DNA of 64,000 bases from Malania oleifera (taxonomy: Eukaryota; Streptophyta; Magnoliopsida; Santalales; Ximeniaceae), in contig NC_080425.1 of assembly GCF_029873635.1 (NCBI RefSeq), positions 40,241,390 to 40,305,389 of the forward strand, written 5' to 3'. A program made the position numbers and the translations under genes. Below the pieces are notes generated by a model. The model was not told the DNA's origin, searched no databases, and saw only the letters and a list, made by a program, of their open reading frames with translations. Every line of letters starts with the position of its first letter. Within the stretch, counting starts at the first letter, position 1. Below are positions 1 through 12,100 of the stretch, piece after piece.

Positions 1-773
1 TTTGTATGGGCGGGCGGTAAACTATTGTTAAATGCGTGAGTACGAGATTAATCTAACACTTGAGGGCTTACTGAGTAAGGTAAGTGTCCTAGTATGCTTT
101 TATTGTGACCTTAGGGTTACCTATGTATTAGAATAGAGGGGTGCTACTTGTATGGGCGGGTAATCACCCATATCCTTAAGTAATCTCATGGGTTAAACTT
201 TGCATGTGATTGTTTAAGTTCAGAAAATGATTTCAAAGTTATGTTAATGATTTGCAAGTGTAATTAAAATGATATCTATTTACCTCATGTTAGCCACACG
301 CTGTTTTAATATGTATGTTTCTTCCCTTACTGAGATATGTCTCACCCGAATATGAATGTTTCTTTTTCAGGACATCCTCGAGATCGGGCTTGAGGAGCTC
401 GAGGGTATTATTAGCGTTTTTGAGGACTATAGAAACAGGGTATATGTTGATAATATTTTGGGAATGGAAATGTTTATGTTTTATGTTATTACGTTTTTAG
501 GTTTATTGAGAACGGAATGGTTGTGAACATACTGTATGTTTTGGAGATGTATGAATATATAGAGATTATGATGGTTGGTTTTTATGGATTTCTAGTTAGG
601 ATATAGTAAACTCTGGTATATTACGGTATTACAGAATTGTGGTATTATCGTATAATGTTTATGGAGATATGTTTATGTTTTTCGCTGTGTATGTATGTTA
701 ATGATTTATGATTTAACAGGATAATATTAGGTATAACGCGCCGGACCTGGGTTTATAGGTTCGGGGCGTTACA
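1..773. repeat. LTR fragment, probably Ty3/gypsy (3' part)
   Basis: Non-coding AT-rich sequence that ends in a terminus of the form GGGGCGTTACA at 763-773. Just before it is an imperfect inverted repeat (ccggacctggg / ggttcgggg, 731-766). Many plant gypsy LTRs begin TGTAACGCC and end GGCGTTACA, so I read this as the downstream part of an LTR whose start lies left of the window. A short duplicated phrase (tgtatgggcggg) occurs near 3 and near 150. No coding capacity is visible. Confidence 0.4.
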
Positions 774-775
774 TA

Positions 776-2012
776 TCCTTTAATCAATTTCTCCCAAAAT
801 AAATTCTTAAAAATAAATGCTTTCGAGATCTTAGGGTTTGATGTTAGATCACTTTATGCAAGAATAGAAAATAAGACCCTTTTAAAAATAATCTTGAATA
901 ATACATAGATCTATGTTCTTGCTATCAAATAATTTGTAAAATTAAATCTTTGAATAAATATATGACTTTGATTATTGCCAAGATTTAAATAATATTTTTC
1001 AAGAACCTTTTGCACCAATCAAGTAACTCTTTTTGAATAAAAAATGTAACTTTGAATATCTCAAATATTTTAGCTTTAGAAAACTTTTCTCAAGTATTTT
1101 ATTCAATCAATGAATATAAAATACACAACAATGATTTTTGATCCCAAGAAAAATATTAAATATAATGAATATGGGAAACAACAAAAAATAGGATTTGAAT
1201 GCTCAAAATACTCAAACCTTAATACCAACAACGATTGCAAAATATGTGTGTGAATGCCTTTTGATCAACATAACAAATGCCCAAACTGGATGTGAATGCT
1301 TTGGAGTGTAGGCAAGAAGTGTATAATACGTTCAAAGCTCTGGGCAAAAAGTTATACTCTAGGGTTTAGAGATAAGGTTTATAAGTATTCTTGGTAGTTG
1401 ATCAAATCCTGGTTGTTGGATCATTTAGAATTCAAGAATTTCATCCATGTATGCGCTAAGACGATGTTCTGCGCCGCGACATTCGTTGACAAAAGCACGC
1501 ATTCGTTGACGAGTGTATAACACCCGTTTGTCGATGAGAGACCTGTCTTAACTTTTTGGGCTCTCGGTATTTTCTTGTCGACGAGTGGCCTTATGAGTTC
1601 GTCAACGAGGTCATGGAATTCGTTGACGAGACCTCTAAAATTTGCCTCTAAAAATATCCATTTGACCTAGAACTAATGTAAATGAATCTTTCATGAAATG
1701 CATGAGTCCTAAGGTCAGTTTAGGGTATATTTGAGCTTCGAATTATATCATATGACATATGTAAATACATTCACTTCTAAATATCCATTCCAATTGAAGA
1801 TCTTGAACTTGTTGCTTACTTCTTGATCCTTTTACTCTTCTAGTTCCATGGATTGAATCAAATGATATGTACTTTAGGTTCATCGTGGCTTCTATATCAT
1901 GTTTACCATTCGTGCATTCTAAATCATGATCCTGTTCAAAAACTCAATTGTACAAGTGAAATACCAAGTGATTTGTCATTATCAAAATAGGATTGGACTC
2001 ATAGAGTCAACA
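776..2012. repeat. LTR-like fragment related to the LARD at 54652-60579
   Basis: AT-rich non-coding DNA. Its end, around 1930-2012 (a 'tttgtcattatcaaaata...ggactcatagagtcaaca' pattern), resembles the right end of the LTRs of the large non-autonomous element found later in the window (56740-56801 and 60525-60579). It also contains a cluster of short degenerate motifs at 1481-1630, described separately. I infer an old LTR or solo-LTR piece of a related family. The left boundary is uncertain. Confidence 0.4.
1481..1630. repeat. Cluster of a degenerate cgttgacgag motif
   Basis: Within 150 bp a roughly 10-nt motif (TCGTTGACGAG and variants, both orientations) recurs six times: 1482-1490, 1502-1512, 1528-1538, 1576-1585, 1599-1609 and 1619-1630. 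The sequence between copies is unrelated, so this is a scattered motif array and not a simple tandem repeat. It is locally richer in C and G than its surroundings. The function is unknown. Confidence 0.6.
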
Positions 2013-2439
2013 CTCTGGTTCCCGACCGTGCTCCGGACGGCTGGTGCACCCTTGCTACCTTGTGCCCTTGAATGACCCTCTCCCGCTTTGGCCTGAGAAG
2101 CTCAAGTTAGTACTCTTATGTATACCTGGTTAAATGTAGTCAGAGGCACGACGTCCAACATCTGATTCATCTCTAAACATCGCTTTGTAGGAGTAGGGTA
2201 CTTTAGATTTTACTTGCTTTCCAGTAGTTGCTAGAAAACACTCATTGCAAAATGCCACCTTTTTCACTTTTCTTTTACACAAGGCATTACTAAACTAATT
2301 GAGAAAAGGTTTACAACTGCATGGTTTAGTCTCTATGGATCGACACCCGACTTTCCCACTTTCTGTTGAACTTGGGATTATTAGGTAGTATAAATATTAT
2401 TTTTGGTAGTTAAGGGCCCAAGCCTTGGCAAGCCTACCA

Positions 2440-2571
2440 TCCTTTAAGGCTTCCATCGTATACTTACCATCCGTGCGTGCAAATGGTGATCTTGTTCAAA
2501 TATTCAATGCACAGGTAAGATACAAAGGGATTTGTCATGATCAAAATGGGATAGGACTCATAGAGTCAACA
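2440..2571. repeat. Second copy of the 1930-2012 LTR-end sequence
   Basis: The stretch ending 'ataggactcatagagtcaaca' at 2571 matches the sequence ending at 2012, including the preceding 'gatc(c/t)tgttcaaa' and 'ggatttgtcat(g)atcaaaat' phrases. The two copies are about 560 bp apart in the same orientation, consistent with two LTR ends or a rearranged element. Confidence 0.5.
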
Positions 2572-2589
2572 TATGACTTTGGTATTGAG

Positions 2590-2790
2590 TTGTTGACAAG
2601 CGGAAGGGTATTTTTTGCCTGAGAGGCTTCTCCACCTACTGAAGGAGAGAGGTGTCTCCACCTATTGAAGGATGGATTAGTGAATCATCATAGTTGGTTG
2701 CTTGAGGCAAGGACGTAGGCACGGTTACCAAACCTTGTGAAAAATTTGGTCTCATTCTCTACCTTATCTCTTTTAATTTTATAAGCATAT
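2590..2790. repeat. Possible Ty1/copia LTR remnant
   Basis: The phrase 'ggcaaggacgtaggcacgg' followed by 'aaaatttggtctcattctctacc' (2706-2763) resembles the transcribed region seen in many plant copia LTRs. It is preceded by two short 'ccaccta(c/t)tgaagga' repeats (2630-2671). No terminus or coding sequence was found, so this is a weak assignment. Confidence 0.3.
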
Positions 2791-4383
2791 TTATCTTAAA
2801 ATATATCTGCTATGGATGCTGTGAATATTTTACTATCATTGTGTTGTTGGATTAATTGCTGGAATCATTACACAACCCACTATAGTTAAGAATATTATTA
2901 TTTGCTATAGTTGAGTATATTTTTATTGAAATCTGCTGTGAATACTACTATTTTTGAGAAGTTTAATTACTTGTCTAAATTATAGCATAAACCTATTTAT
3001 ATTCAAAGCATATTTTGATATAATTATTTATTGAGAACATTGCTGTTAAGAAGTTAGATTGTGTGTGAAACAGATCCAAGTAAAAAATCTAGGTTTGCTC
3101 TCGATACTTTTGTGATATTTTGTAGGTTTCTTTTTTGATTTTTGTTGGGTTTTGTTTAGTAAACTTTGGGAATTCTAGTTTTCAGATTTTTTGGTGTCTA
3201 GTTTTAGGATTTTAGGGATGCTGTTCATAGATTTTTTGGGCTTCTATTTAGGCGCTCTTTTGTGGGACCTTGCAAGGATTTTTGAATTCTATTTTTTGGG
3301 CTCTAACTATTTGAGAAATTCTTGATTTTGAATTGACATTGTCAACTTTAACCAAAGATTCAGAAATTTCACAATGGGGTTTAGGGAAGGGGTACTAACC
3401 TTTTGGGCCTTCAAAAACTCTTCCCGCCTTGTTGCTCTTCTTCTTTCCATCTTCTTCTCCTCTTTTGCTCTTCTTCTCTATCTCAGCAAAGTTCTCTCTT
3501 TCTAATTTCTTCATTTCCTCTCTTTATTTCTTCTCTCTACTACTACTGCTCGAGTGGTTACCCCTCTTTCCTCTCTCCAGGTCCTTTTTTTTTTTTCAAA
3601 AAAAATCACCCTTTATTAATAGGCTAAACAAAAAGGGAGGGGGGGGGGGGCAGGAGCTTGACTAGCTTCAGATTTTGCTAGAGCAAGTAAAAGGGGTGTA
3701 GGGGAAAAGCAAGCTTTAAGGAGCCTACTGGGTTTTTTTTTTTTGCAATTGTAGGGGAAATATGTGGGGGAAAGGGATTGGTGGAAGGAAAAAAAATGAC
3801 CACCCCTATGGGTAGGCCTAGGGGAAAATTGGGGGTCAATTGAAAATAGGCTCAGGGAGGTATTGGGCTTTAGTACAAGCCCATTGTGGGCTTGGATTTC
3901 CCAATTAAGCTCAACTAGCCCTTACAAGGTAGCACAAACCCACAATAGGCCTTCAATTCCGAAGTCCACCTGGGCTGTTACTAACTTGGGTCCCTGTTTT
4001 GTGTATGTAGGTATTTGGGTAGTAGGCTTAAGAGCTTTGAGGAAGGTTGGGAGTAGCTTTTTTTGTTTTCGTCATTTTTCTTTATTGTATTTTTTTCTTC
4101 CTTTTTGGTTGTGTTTATCATTTTGATTGTACCTTATCAATGTAAATGAAATGTTGTACAATTCCTAATGCATTGACAGGCAAGGTAGGTTAGTGAGGAT
4201 GAGTGAATGGAAATAAGAAACCACACCTAAGCAAAGACCTTAGATGACACTTCATTGTACTTTTCAAAACAAAGACTCAGCACTGGACCAACACCGGCAG
4301 ACTCAACACACCATAGATTGTATTGAAGGAGGGTGGACCTAAACACACACTAACTTTGGAGGGTGCAAACCATACCAGTCTAA
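2790..4383. other. Unassigned flank, low-complexity patches
   Basis: No gene is recognised. There is a pyrimidine-rich patch at 3420-3600 (CTT/TCC-rich), a run of about 12 G near 3639-3650, and a GT/GGG-rich stretch around 3660-3850. Open frames here are short and compositionally biased, and I do not call them. Confidence 0.6.
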
Positions 4384-4988
4384 AGAAAGGAAAACTATCA
4401 ACTATTGGGGAGAATGAGCCCCTATACCCAAGATAGAGAAACCCACACAATTTGTAAGGAAACTACTTAGATTTGGGTACTTTGCCACATGCCTTCGAAG
4501 TAGTAAAGGGGAAACTACCAAGGATTAGGGAGATTTGACCCCTATACCCAAGGTAGACAAACCGACATTGTTTATAAGGAAAACTAATCAAATTTTGGTA
4601 CTTTGCGACATGCTTTTGAAGTAATGAAGGGAAAACTACCAAGGATTGAGGAGAATCAACCCCTATAGCCAAGGTACACAAATCGACATGGTTTGTAAGA
4701 AAAAATACTCATATTTGGGTACTTTGCCATATGTTTTTGAAGTAGGGAAGGGAAAACTATTAAGGATTGGGGAGAATTGGCTCCTATACCCAAGGTAGAC
4801 AGACTAACACAATTTGTATGGAAACTTACTCAAATTTGGGTACTTTGTCATGTGTCTCCAAGGTAGTGAAGGGAAAACTACCAAAAATTGGGGAGAATCG
4901 GCCCATATATCCAAGATAGACAAAGCAACACGATTTATAAGGAAAGCTACTCGAATTTGGGTAATTTGCCCCATGTCTCTGAATATCG
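4384..4988. repeat. 121-bp minisatellite, five copies
   Basis: A shared landmark (gggtactttgcc and close variants) falls at 4476, 4597, 4718, 4839 and 4960, giving a spacing of exactly 121 bp each time. Other landmarks ('gggaaaactaccaaggatt', 'cctatacccaaggtagac', 'tttgtaagga') repeat in the same register. Copies differ by scattered substitutions but no net indels. Because 121 is not a multiple of 3, the reading frame shifts in every copy, so the minus-strand open frames crossing it are not a repeat protein. It ends about 870 bp upstream of the UBLCP1 ATG. Confidence 0.9.
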
Positions 4989-5858
4989 TGTAAACCATAA
5001 CTGTTTGTGGGTGATGGTAATGGCAATGGATGTAATAATATTCCCAACTTTGCAAGTGACTCAAATTGGGATGATTCTATGTTTGTGTCCATGGAACGTA
5101 GTAGAGAAGATGGTCGTGGGAAGATGTTTTCTTGTTTTAGGGCATTGAGAGCTCAGGTAATGGTTGCATAATTGCATACCATTTGCATAAGTATCTAAAT
5201 TTAACCATTCAACTTAAGGGTAAACTCCAACATCTTTCTCATCTACTCTCTTGCTAGCTTTTTTTATTATCTACATACTTTAGTAACTAAATAATATGTC
5301 CTAGTCCACTATTGTCAAGATTTCATTTCAAAAAATTTAGCTTGATCCATCTTATGAGGGGCTGCAATAGCCAACTCAAATTATGTGCTCAACTTGAAAA
5401 TCTACACACAAATGGGCATGCAAGTAGAGCATGTAAAACTTACTGCATAAATTAAAATTCACCAGATTAAAATGTGAGTTTTAAGTAAAAATGGTATAGT
5501 AAGTTTTAACCAAATCTCGTCACATCATTATCGTCATTAGACTCATTACTTCATCATTAATCGCCTCATGTAGGCATCCCCTATTCAAAATTTGTTGGAC
5601 CAGGCACCAAGATTTGGTTAAAAATCACCCAACCAAAAGAGATTTGGGCACACATCAATTTGGAAAAAAGTTTAATTAGGATAATTTTTTAAATAATTTG
5701 TGATAAAATAATGTTAAATTTAACCACCCCCCCCCAACACACACGCAAACACACAAGAAACAAATTTGAAGTCGCGGTTTAAAGCACATAAGTAAAACGA
5801 TTCCTCTGCTTGGAGCTGCAATTCTTGGCGGCGGAGGGAAGCTTTGATCAATCCATCA
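4989..5858 (+). promoter_or_regulatory. UBLCP1: UBLCP1 5' flank and 5' UTR region
   Basis: This lies between the minisatellite and the UBLCP1 start codon. It is AT-rich up to about 5720 and then changes to a GC-richer stretch (5770-5858), which fits a transcribed leader. A C-run lies at 5725-5735. I could not identify a convincing TATA box or transcription start, so this entry is by position only. Confidence 0.4.
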
Positions 5859-6118
5859 ATGGCGGAAGCAGCGGCGTCGGCGGCGGTGGTGGAAGAAGAG
5901 CTGACACTAACAGTGCGGTGGAGTGGCAAGGAGTACACCGTCCGGGTGTGCGGTGATGATTCGGTGGCTGAGTTGAAGCGTCGAATCTGCGAACTCACCA
6001 ACGTACTCCCTAAGCGCCAGAAGCTTCTTTACCCTAAACTCGGAAATAAAATCTCCGATGACTCGGTTCTCCTCTCCCAGCTCCCCCTCAAGTCCTCTCT
6101 GAAGATGACCATGATTGG
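5859..6118 (+). CDS. UBLCP1: UBLCP1 exon 1 (ubiquitin-like domain)
   Basis: Encodes residues 1-86 and two bases of codon 87. I chose the ATG at 5859 ([10 protein letters not shown]), the first ATG in frame. The Ala-rich start is followed by the UBL core, with [14 protein letters not shown] near the start and [16 protein letters not shown] in the middle, ending LKMTMIG. The donor at 6119 reads gg|gttggt. The open frame continues about 100 bp into the intron by chance. Confidence 0.95.
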
Positions 6119-9100
6119 GTTGGTTTTCCTATCTCTCTCTCCTCCAATGTTTTGTTTGGCTGGTTGCCTTGTTTCTGCTGGCGTTGACATTTTACGGTTA
6201 AAATTTCATGCATTGGGGTGAGTTTGTAAAATCTAATGGCCGATGGTTCTTGAGGTTGAAATCCGCCCGTGCAAATTATATGATTGGTTACCTATTCTGC
6301 ATGCAAAGGTGTTTGATAGTTGGGTTTCTTGTAGTTCGACAATCGGGAAGCCTTAGGTCGTTTGAATGAAGTAATTGACTGTTGTATGTAGCGAAGAAAA
6401 TTCACATGCGTTCTGAATACGGTTCTTCATTTTCTGTTGTCTTGCATTGCAAGCTTATTAAAATCAAACAAGCTAAGAGCTTTTACCTTTGTTTCACTGA
6501 AAAGGGGACAAGAAAAATAATTGATCAATGAGAAACTTCAAGCTTCTTGGAACATTGACAAAAAAAGAAAATACAAATTCCATTTTTAGCTTAGTATATT
6601 TATTGGAGAGTAATGATTTAAAATACAAGGCAATGGTGTGACTAAGCTAAAAAAAAAGGCTATGGTGTCACTAAGCTAAAAAAAAAAAGGGGCAATATTG
6701 CATATACTGGCTAAACGCTGAACAAAATTTTTTGTTGTTGTTTTTTCCTTTTTTTTTTTTTTGAGCCACTGTGGAAGGTTGGGAGTGGGGACGGGGGTTT
6801 ATAATTTGCATATTACCTCTCATTGAAATCTCTATATAGTGGACTCCTTGGCTGTGACATTCACCTCCCTTTCTCTTCTCTAGGGATCTAATGCACCAAG
6901 TCTATGCTGCCTACCTCTTTAGACCATTGCTGCTCAGCATGCTAATGGGAATGAACAACAGTCCTGTTGCTTGTGCAATAATGCAGCTATGGCTGTCTTT
7001 GACAATCATGTGAGTAAAATGGAGCACATTTATTTTTTAAGATGCCAATCACTTTTGGCAAGGATTACCAAGTGAGGGAGCCAAGAAAAACTTTCACTGC
7101 TTTAGATCATTAAATTTGTGAATGGAGAGGAGGTGGGTGATTGATTGGGTGAGAGAGCATAGGGTTGACATACATAGAGGAGAAAATAGCTCTTGGATCA
7201 ATTGTGCAAACCTTTAGATTTGGAATATATGGAGACAAATGCATCTTCCTAAGGCAAGAGGAATCAAGCTTTTTCTTATTTGGCATCTTAAAGTAATGTG
7301 TAAATTACATCTTGCAATTGATGTCAGCTTGAGAAATAAATACTAAAAAACATCGGGAGTTGATGAGGGCCTGTGAAAGACAATAACGTTGCATTTAGGT
7401 TCTAGAATGGCTTTGGATTGCCATACAAAACCACATCCTTAGATTTTGTATTTGCAACTTTAGGGGCATTTGGTATCATTGTCAAAAATTATAGAAACGA
7501 AAAGCAGAAATAGAAACTAAACTGAGAATTAGCGACATATTTGGTTAAAACTTTCAACACTAAAACAAATAAAAAGCTTAATTGATCTCTTGCTCATTTA
7601 GTCTTTGAATCAAATAGCAATTTGAAATATGTTTAAAATAATAAAAATGCAAAATAATACAAATTAGAAAATATTTTAATAAAAATAGAAAGTAGTTATA
7701 ATTATTTTATTTAATTATTATATTTTTAAACTCATTTTTTAGTCCTCCAAGAACAATTCTACTACAATGACAATTGAAAAAAGGTAAAAAAAAATGTTTT
7801 TTAATAATTTTTATGATTTTTTTCAACTTAGAAATTTTTTGGATTTTTTAATTTTAATTATATTTTAAATTGTGCGGTCATTTTATTTTTGTTTTAATTA
7901 AGAATTTTATATAGTATAAATCATTTAAATACAAAAAAAAAATTAAATATTAAAGTATTTTAGGAATAGGCTGCCACAACAATTTTTTTTAATGAAAAAA
8001 ATATATTGATAACTAACCAAAAGGGTACAACAAGGACAGTACAATAAGTCCTGTGCAACAAAAGAGGATTAAAAATAAGAGAGAACAGATAGAAGCAAGT
8101 TATTTTAATGTTGCCTTCCAATCCCTAACCAAGTTTTGCAGCAGCACTCCCTGACAAAAACCAAAGGGAGAGGGCCCAAAATGAGGCCAAGTACGTAGAC
8201 CTGTCCCCCAATAAACAAGGAGAGGTTTTTCTATCCTTGAAAATTCTCACGTTCTTCTCTAGCCAAATGGTCCACATTACAGCAGAAACCACATTGCACC
8301 AAAGAACTAGACCCTTCCTTTTCTTGTCTATACCCTAGTATTTGACCAAAAGGAAATCGTCCACCACTTGTGGCAACACCCAAATTTCACTAAAACCAGA
8401 AAACAGAGTATTCCAGATTTGTGAAGCCACCTTGCAGTGAAGGAGGAGGTGAGCATTCATTTCACCACACATCACACACATGATGTCATCACTTGTTTCT
8501 TCATTGCATAGCAATTAAAATGGAAAGCAAAAAACAGAAATGATGCCAAACAGCCCCTTAGTAATTTGGAAATCTTGGGGTCACGCAATTGGTTCCATTC
8601 TCGCATCCACAAATGCCAGATTCCTATACCCATACTATCTCCCACCCATGTTCCTATTCCTAGCCTCCTAGGAAATGGTATGAGATCCTAGTGTGGCCCA
8701 AAATCTTGTCCATTAGGTCATGAACACAACACTAATCTTGACAGATTATTGTGAATTATATGTTATATTCTAAACATATTGTAATCTAACATGTGGAATG
8801 AAGGTTATTTAAAATATGAGGCATTGTGTGGCTGTTTAGTTTGCTCAATAGTTCTGACTTATTGAATAACTGGCTACTTTGGATTGTATTTGTTTTAACT
8901 ATGGGCTGGGAGACTAGGTGCCCATGTTTTGCTTGCAGGGGCATATGAGGTTCCTTAGTTCTGTATTTTCACATAATATGGGAATTTAAAAAATGCGACC
9001 CACTTTTAAAATCTGAGGTTCCAGAGGTAATCTAATGTTATTTTGGATAAATACGTCTGTTCTCTTTGTATTTAAATACAGTAAACAATTTAAAAATATA

Positions 9101-12100
9101 TATATACAGAACAAATATTACTAAATATTAGAGGCTTGGGATAGGATATTGGATATTTTATTGATAACATAACATACACTAAACTGATCAACAAAAAAAT
9201 GCCTTATGTCTCACCAAGGAGGTTGGCTATCTCAAACCGTTTTTGCCATTTCGGTGGATAAGTGCTGTGTCTTCCTACAGTTGGAATATTACGGTACTGG
9301 GCTGCCTTCGTAAACGTCATTAGGTTAAGGATTTCAATGTTAATGTAGCTCTAGACCTAGTTATGGGGGCTATTTAACTAGGTTATTAGGTCTTAGTAGG
9401 GAGGTTGGCTTTCTCAAACCTTTTCTGCCATTTTGGTGGACAAGGGTTACATCTTGTTAAAGTTGGAATATTACGGGTCTGGGCTGCCTTGGTAAATGTT
9501 ATTAGGTTAGGGATATCAATGTTAAGGTTGCCCCAGACCCAGTTATGCTTCAAGAGTCTAAATTAGAGGTGGTGGACGGTTTTCTTGTTAGGAGCATTTC
9601 AGACTTTAGATTCAAAGAGTAGGTCTGATTAGCATCCATGGGTTCTTGAGGGTATTGTGATAATTTGGGACACCAAATGCGCAGCAAGTTGGATGTTCTC
9701 ATTGGTTCTTTTTCTGCTTTTGTTCATTTATATGTCAAAGGTATGGGCTGGTGGTTGTTACCTCGATCTATGGACCGAATAACCTTGGTTGAGGGGCATT
9801 TTTTTGGGATGAATCAGTTGCAATTTTTGGAATGTGTTCCTTCCATTGATCTTTTGGGGGGGGGGGGGTGATTTTAATGTTATTAGGTCCACTAATGAGA
9901 ATTTGGGAGATTTTGGAATCACCTCAAGCATGAGGGGCTTTGATACTTTTATTAGGGAGTCTAATTTGAGGGACATTCCACTCTTAACTTCTCAAGTGCC
10001 CAGTTTACTTGGTTTGCAGATGGCAATGGAAGAGTGGCTACTAGGATTGATAGATTCTCTATTTATCACTGAATGGAAAGATACTTTTTCCCCCTTTACT
10101 CAAGAAGTACTCGCTAGAGTGATTTTTGATCATTGCCCTTTGGTTCTTGAATCTATTCTTGTCAAGTACGGCCTTACTCCATTTAAATTTGAAAACATGT
10201 AGTTGACTCATCTGGGTTTTTGGAGCTTGGTGAGGAATTGGTGAGGTGAATGCACTATGGAAGGTTGGAATTTGGGAAGTTTTTTGTTTTATGAAAAGAT
10301 TGAGATACGTGAAAGAGAAGTTAAAAAAAATTGGAATATGTAGACTTTTGGTGATGTTCAATCTAGAAAAATAAGATACTCTTGAGGAACTATTGGTAGA
10401 TTGGCTAAGGAGGGATCTCTTTTAGAGGAAGTTGCTTGCAGACAAGTCCAATTGTCTAATGAGTTTGAACAAGTTGTTTAGAAAAAATGAGTTGGAGACA
10501 AAAATCTAGAATGAATTGAGTCAAGGATTGTAGCTAGGATTTTCCACAAAGTGGCGACTTGTAGGGGAAGGAACTTTATTAAAGAACTTGAAAATGATAA
10601 GGGAGAGGTTATTAGGGATTCTACGTCCTAACAAGATTGCATGCTTGATTACTAAGTTTCACAAGAACCTCTTTTCAGAGAAGGATGAGGGTAGAGTTAT
10701 GATTGAGGGGCTGGATTGGTGTCCTATAACTAATAAAGCTGCTTGGCTAGAGAGACCTTTTGAAGAAGAGGATATAAAAAAGCTTGGTTTTTGAGATGGA
10801 TAGAGAAAGGCTCTTAGGCTAGATGGTTTTGCTATCTTTCAGGATGGTTGGGAGTCCTCGAAGGGAGACCTCCTCAAAGGTTTTCTTGAATTCTTTCACT
10901 ATGTAGTGGTAGTTAGGAGTTTGAATTCTACTTTTATCATCTTGATCGCCAAAAAAGATGGTGCATTGAAGTGAAGGACTATAAACCTATTAGCTTGGTA
11001 ACTAGTTTTTATAAGACTTTGACTAAGGTGTTATCTAAGAAGTTGGCTACTATTTGGAGGACACTATCTCTTTTAGATAGAGTGTTTTTACATGTAACAG
11101 AAAAATCTTAGATGCTGCCTTGATAGCTAATGAGGTTGTTGAAGATGTTGTTTGAAGGAATAAGAGGGGTTTCATGTTGAATTTGGATTTTGAGAATGCT
11201 TATGCTAGGGTGAGCTGGAGCTTATTGGACAAGATTATGGCTAGAAAAGATTTTGGCTTGAGGTGGAGAAAAGGATTAGAGGGTGTCTATCTTCTCTTGT
11301 CTTTGTTGTCTTAGTGGTAGATCAAGCCTTGGTTTGTGAGTCTAGGGCGTTTAAGACAAGGAGATCCACTTTCCCCCTTTGTATTCACTATAGTGGTTAG
11401 TGTCTTGGGTAGGATGATTAAGAGAGGTGTAGATAGAGAGTTGGTGCAGGGGATTAAGGTAGGTTATGAGAATTGCATCATTTCACATCTTCAGTTCACA
11501 GATGATACTATTTTCTTCCTATAAAATACCATAAGCTGCTTCTCTAATTTGTTGAGTATCTTACAAGTGTTTGAGAAAGTGTCCAGGATTAAAAATAATT
11601 TCTTTAAAAGTGGTTTGGTTAGTTTGGGTATTAATGTGGATCCTTTTGCTAAGCTAGCTAGTTTTTCTGTTTGGACTTGGCCTATTACTTATTAGGCATC
11701 CCCCTAGTTGGTAACCCCAATGTGGACTCTTTGTGGGACCCTATTTTTGAGAGAGTGGCTAGGAGACTAGACGGGTGGAAAGGAGCGTTCTTCACCTTAG
11801 GGGGCGGGCCATGCCTGTCTACCTTCCATCCCTTTGTTTTTCCTTTTACTTTTTAGAATCCCTGTGAGATTGGCGTAGAGGCTTGCAAAATTAGTGAGGG
11901 ATTTCTTATGTTTTTTTTTTTTTTTTTTGGGGGGGTGGGGGGGGGGGGGATAGGGTAGTAGACATCATCTTGTAGGTTAGGAGACTATAGTGAGGCCTAA
12001 AGGGAGGAAGGCTTGTGTCTTGGTAACTTTGTGTCCAAAAACATCACTTTGGTGGGGAAATGGTTATGGTACTTTCCTTTAGAACCTAATTCTCTTTGGC

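Noticed and set aside
3403-3665. Leu/Ser/Phe-rich small proteins
   Set aside because: Pyrimidine-rich low-complexity DNA gives hydrophobic frames in two registers. No signal of a real gene.
4384-4988. CRISPR-like spaced repeats
   Set aside because: The whole 121-bp unit repeats; there are no unique spacers between short identical repeats, and the context is a plant genome.
9758-10361. Minus-strand frames opposite the L1 endonuclease region
   Set aside because: Antisense shadows of the + strand L1 domains.
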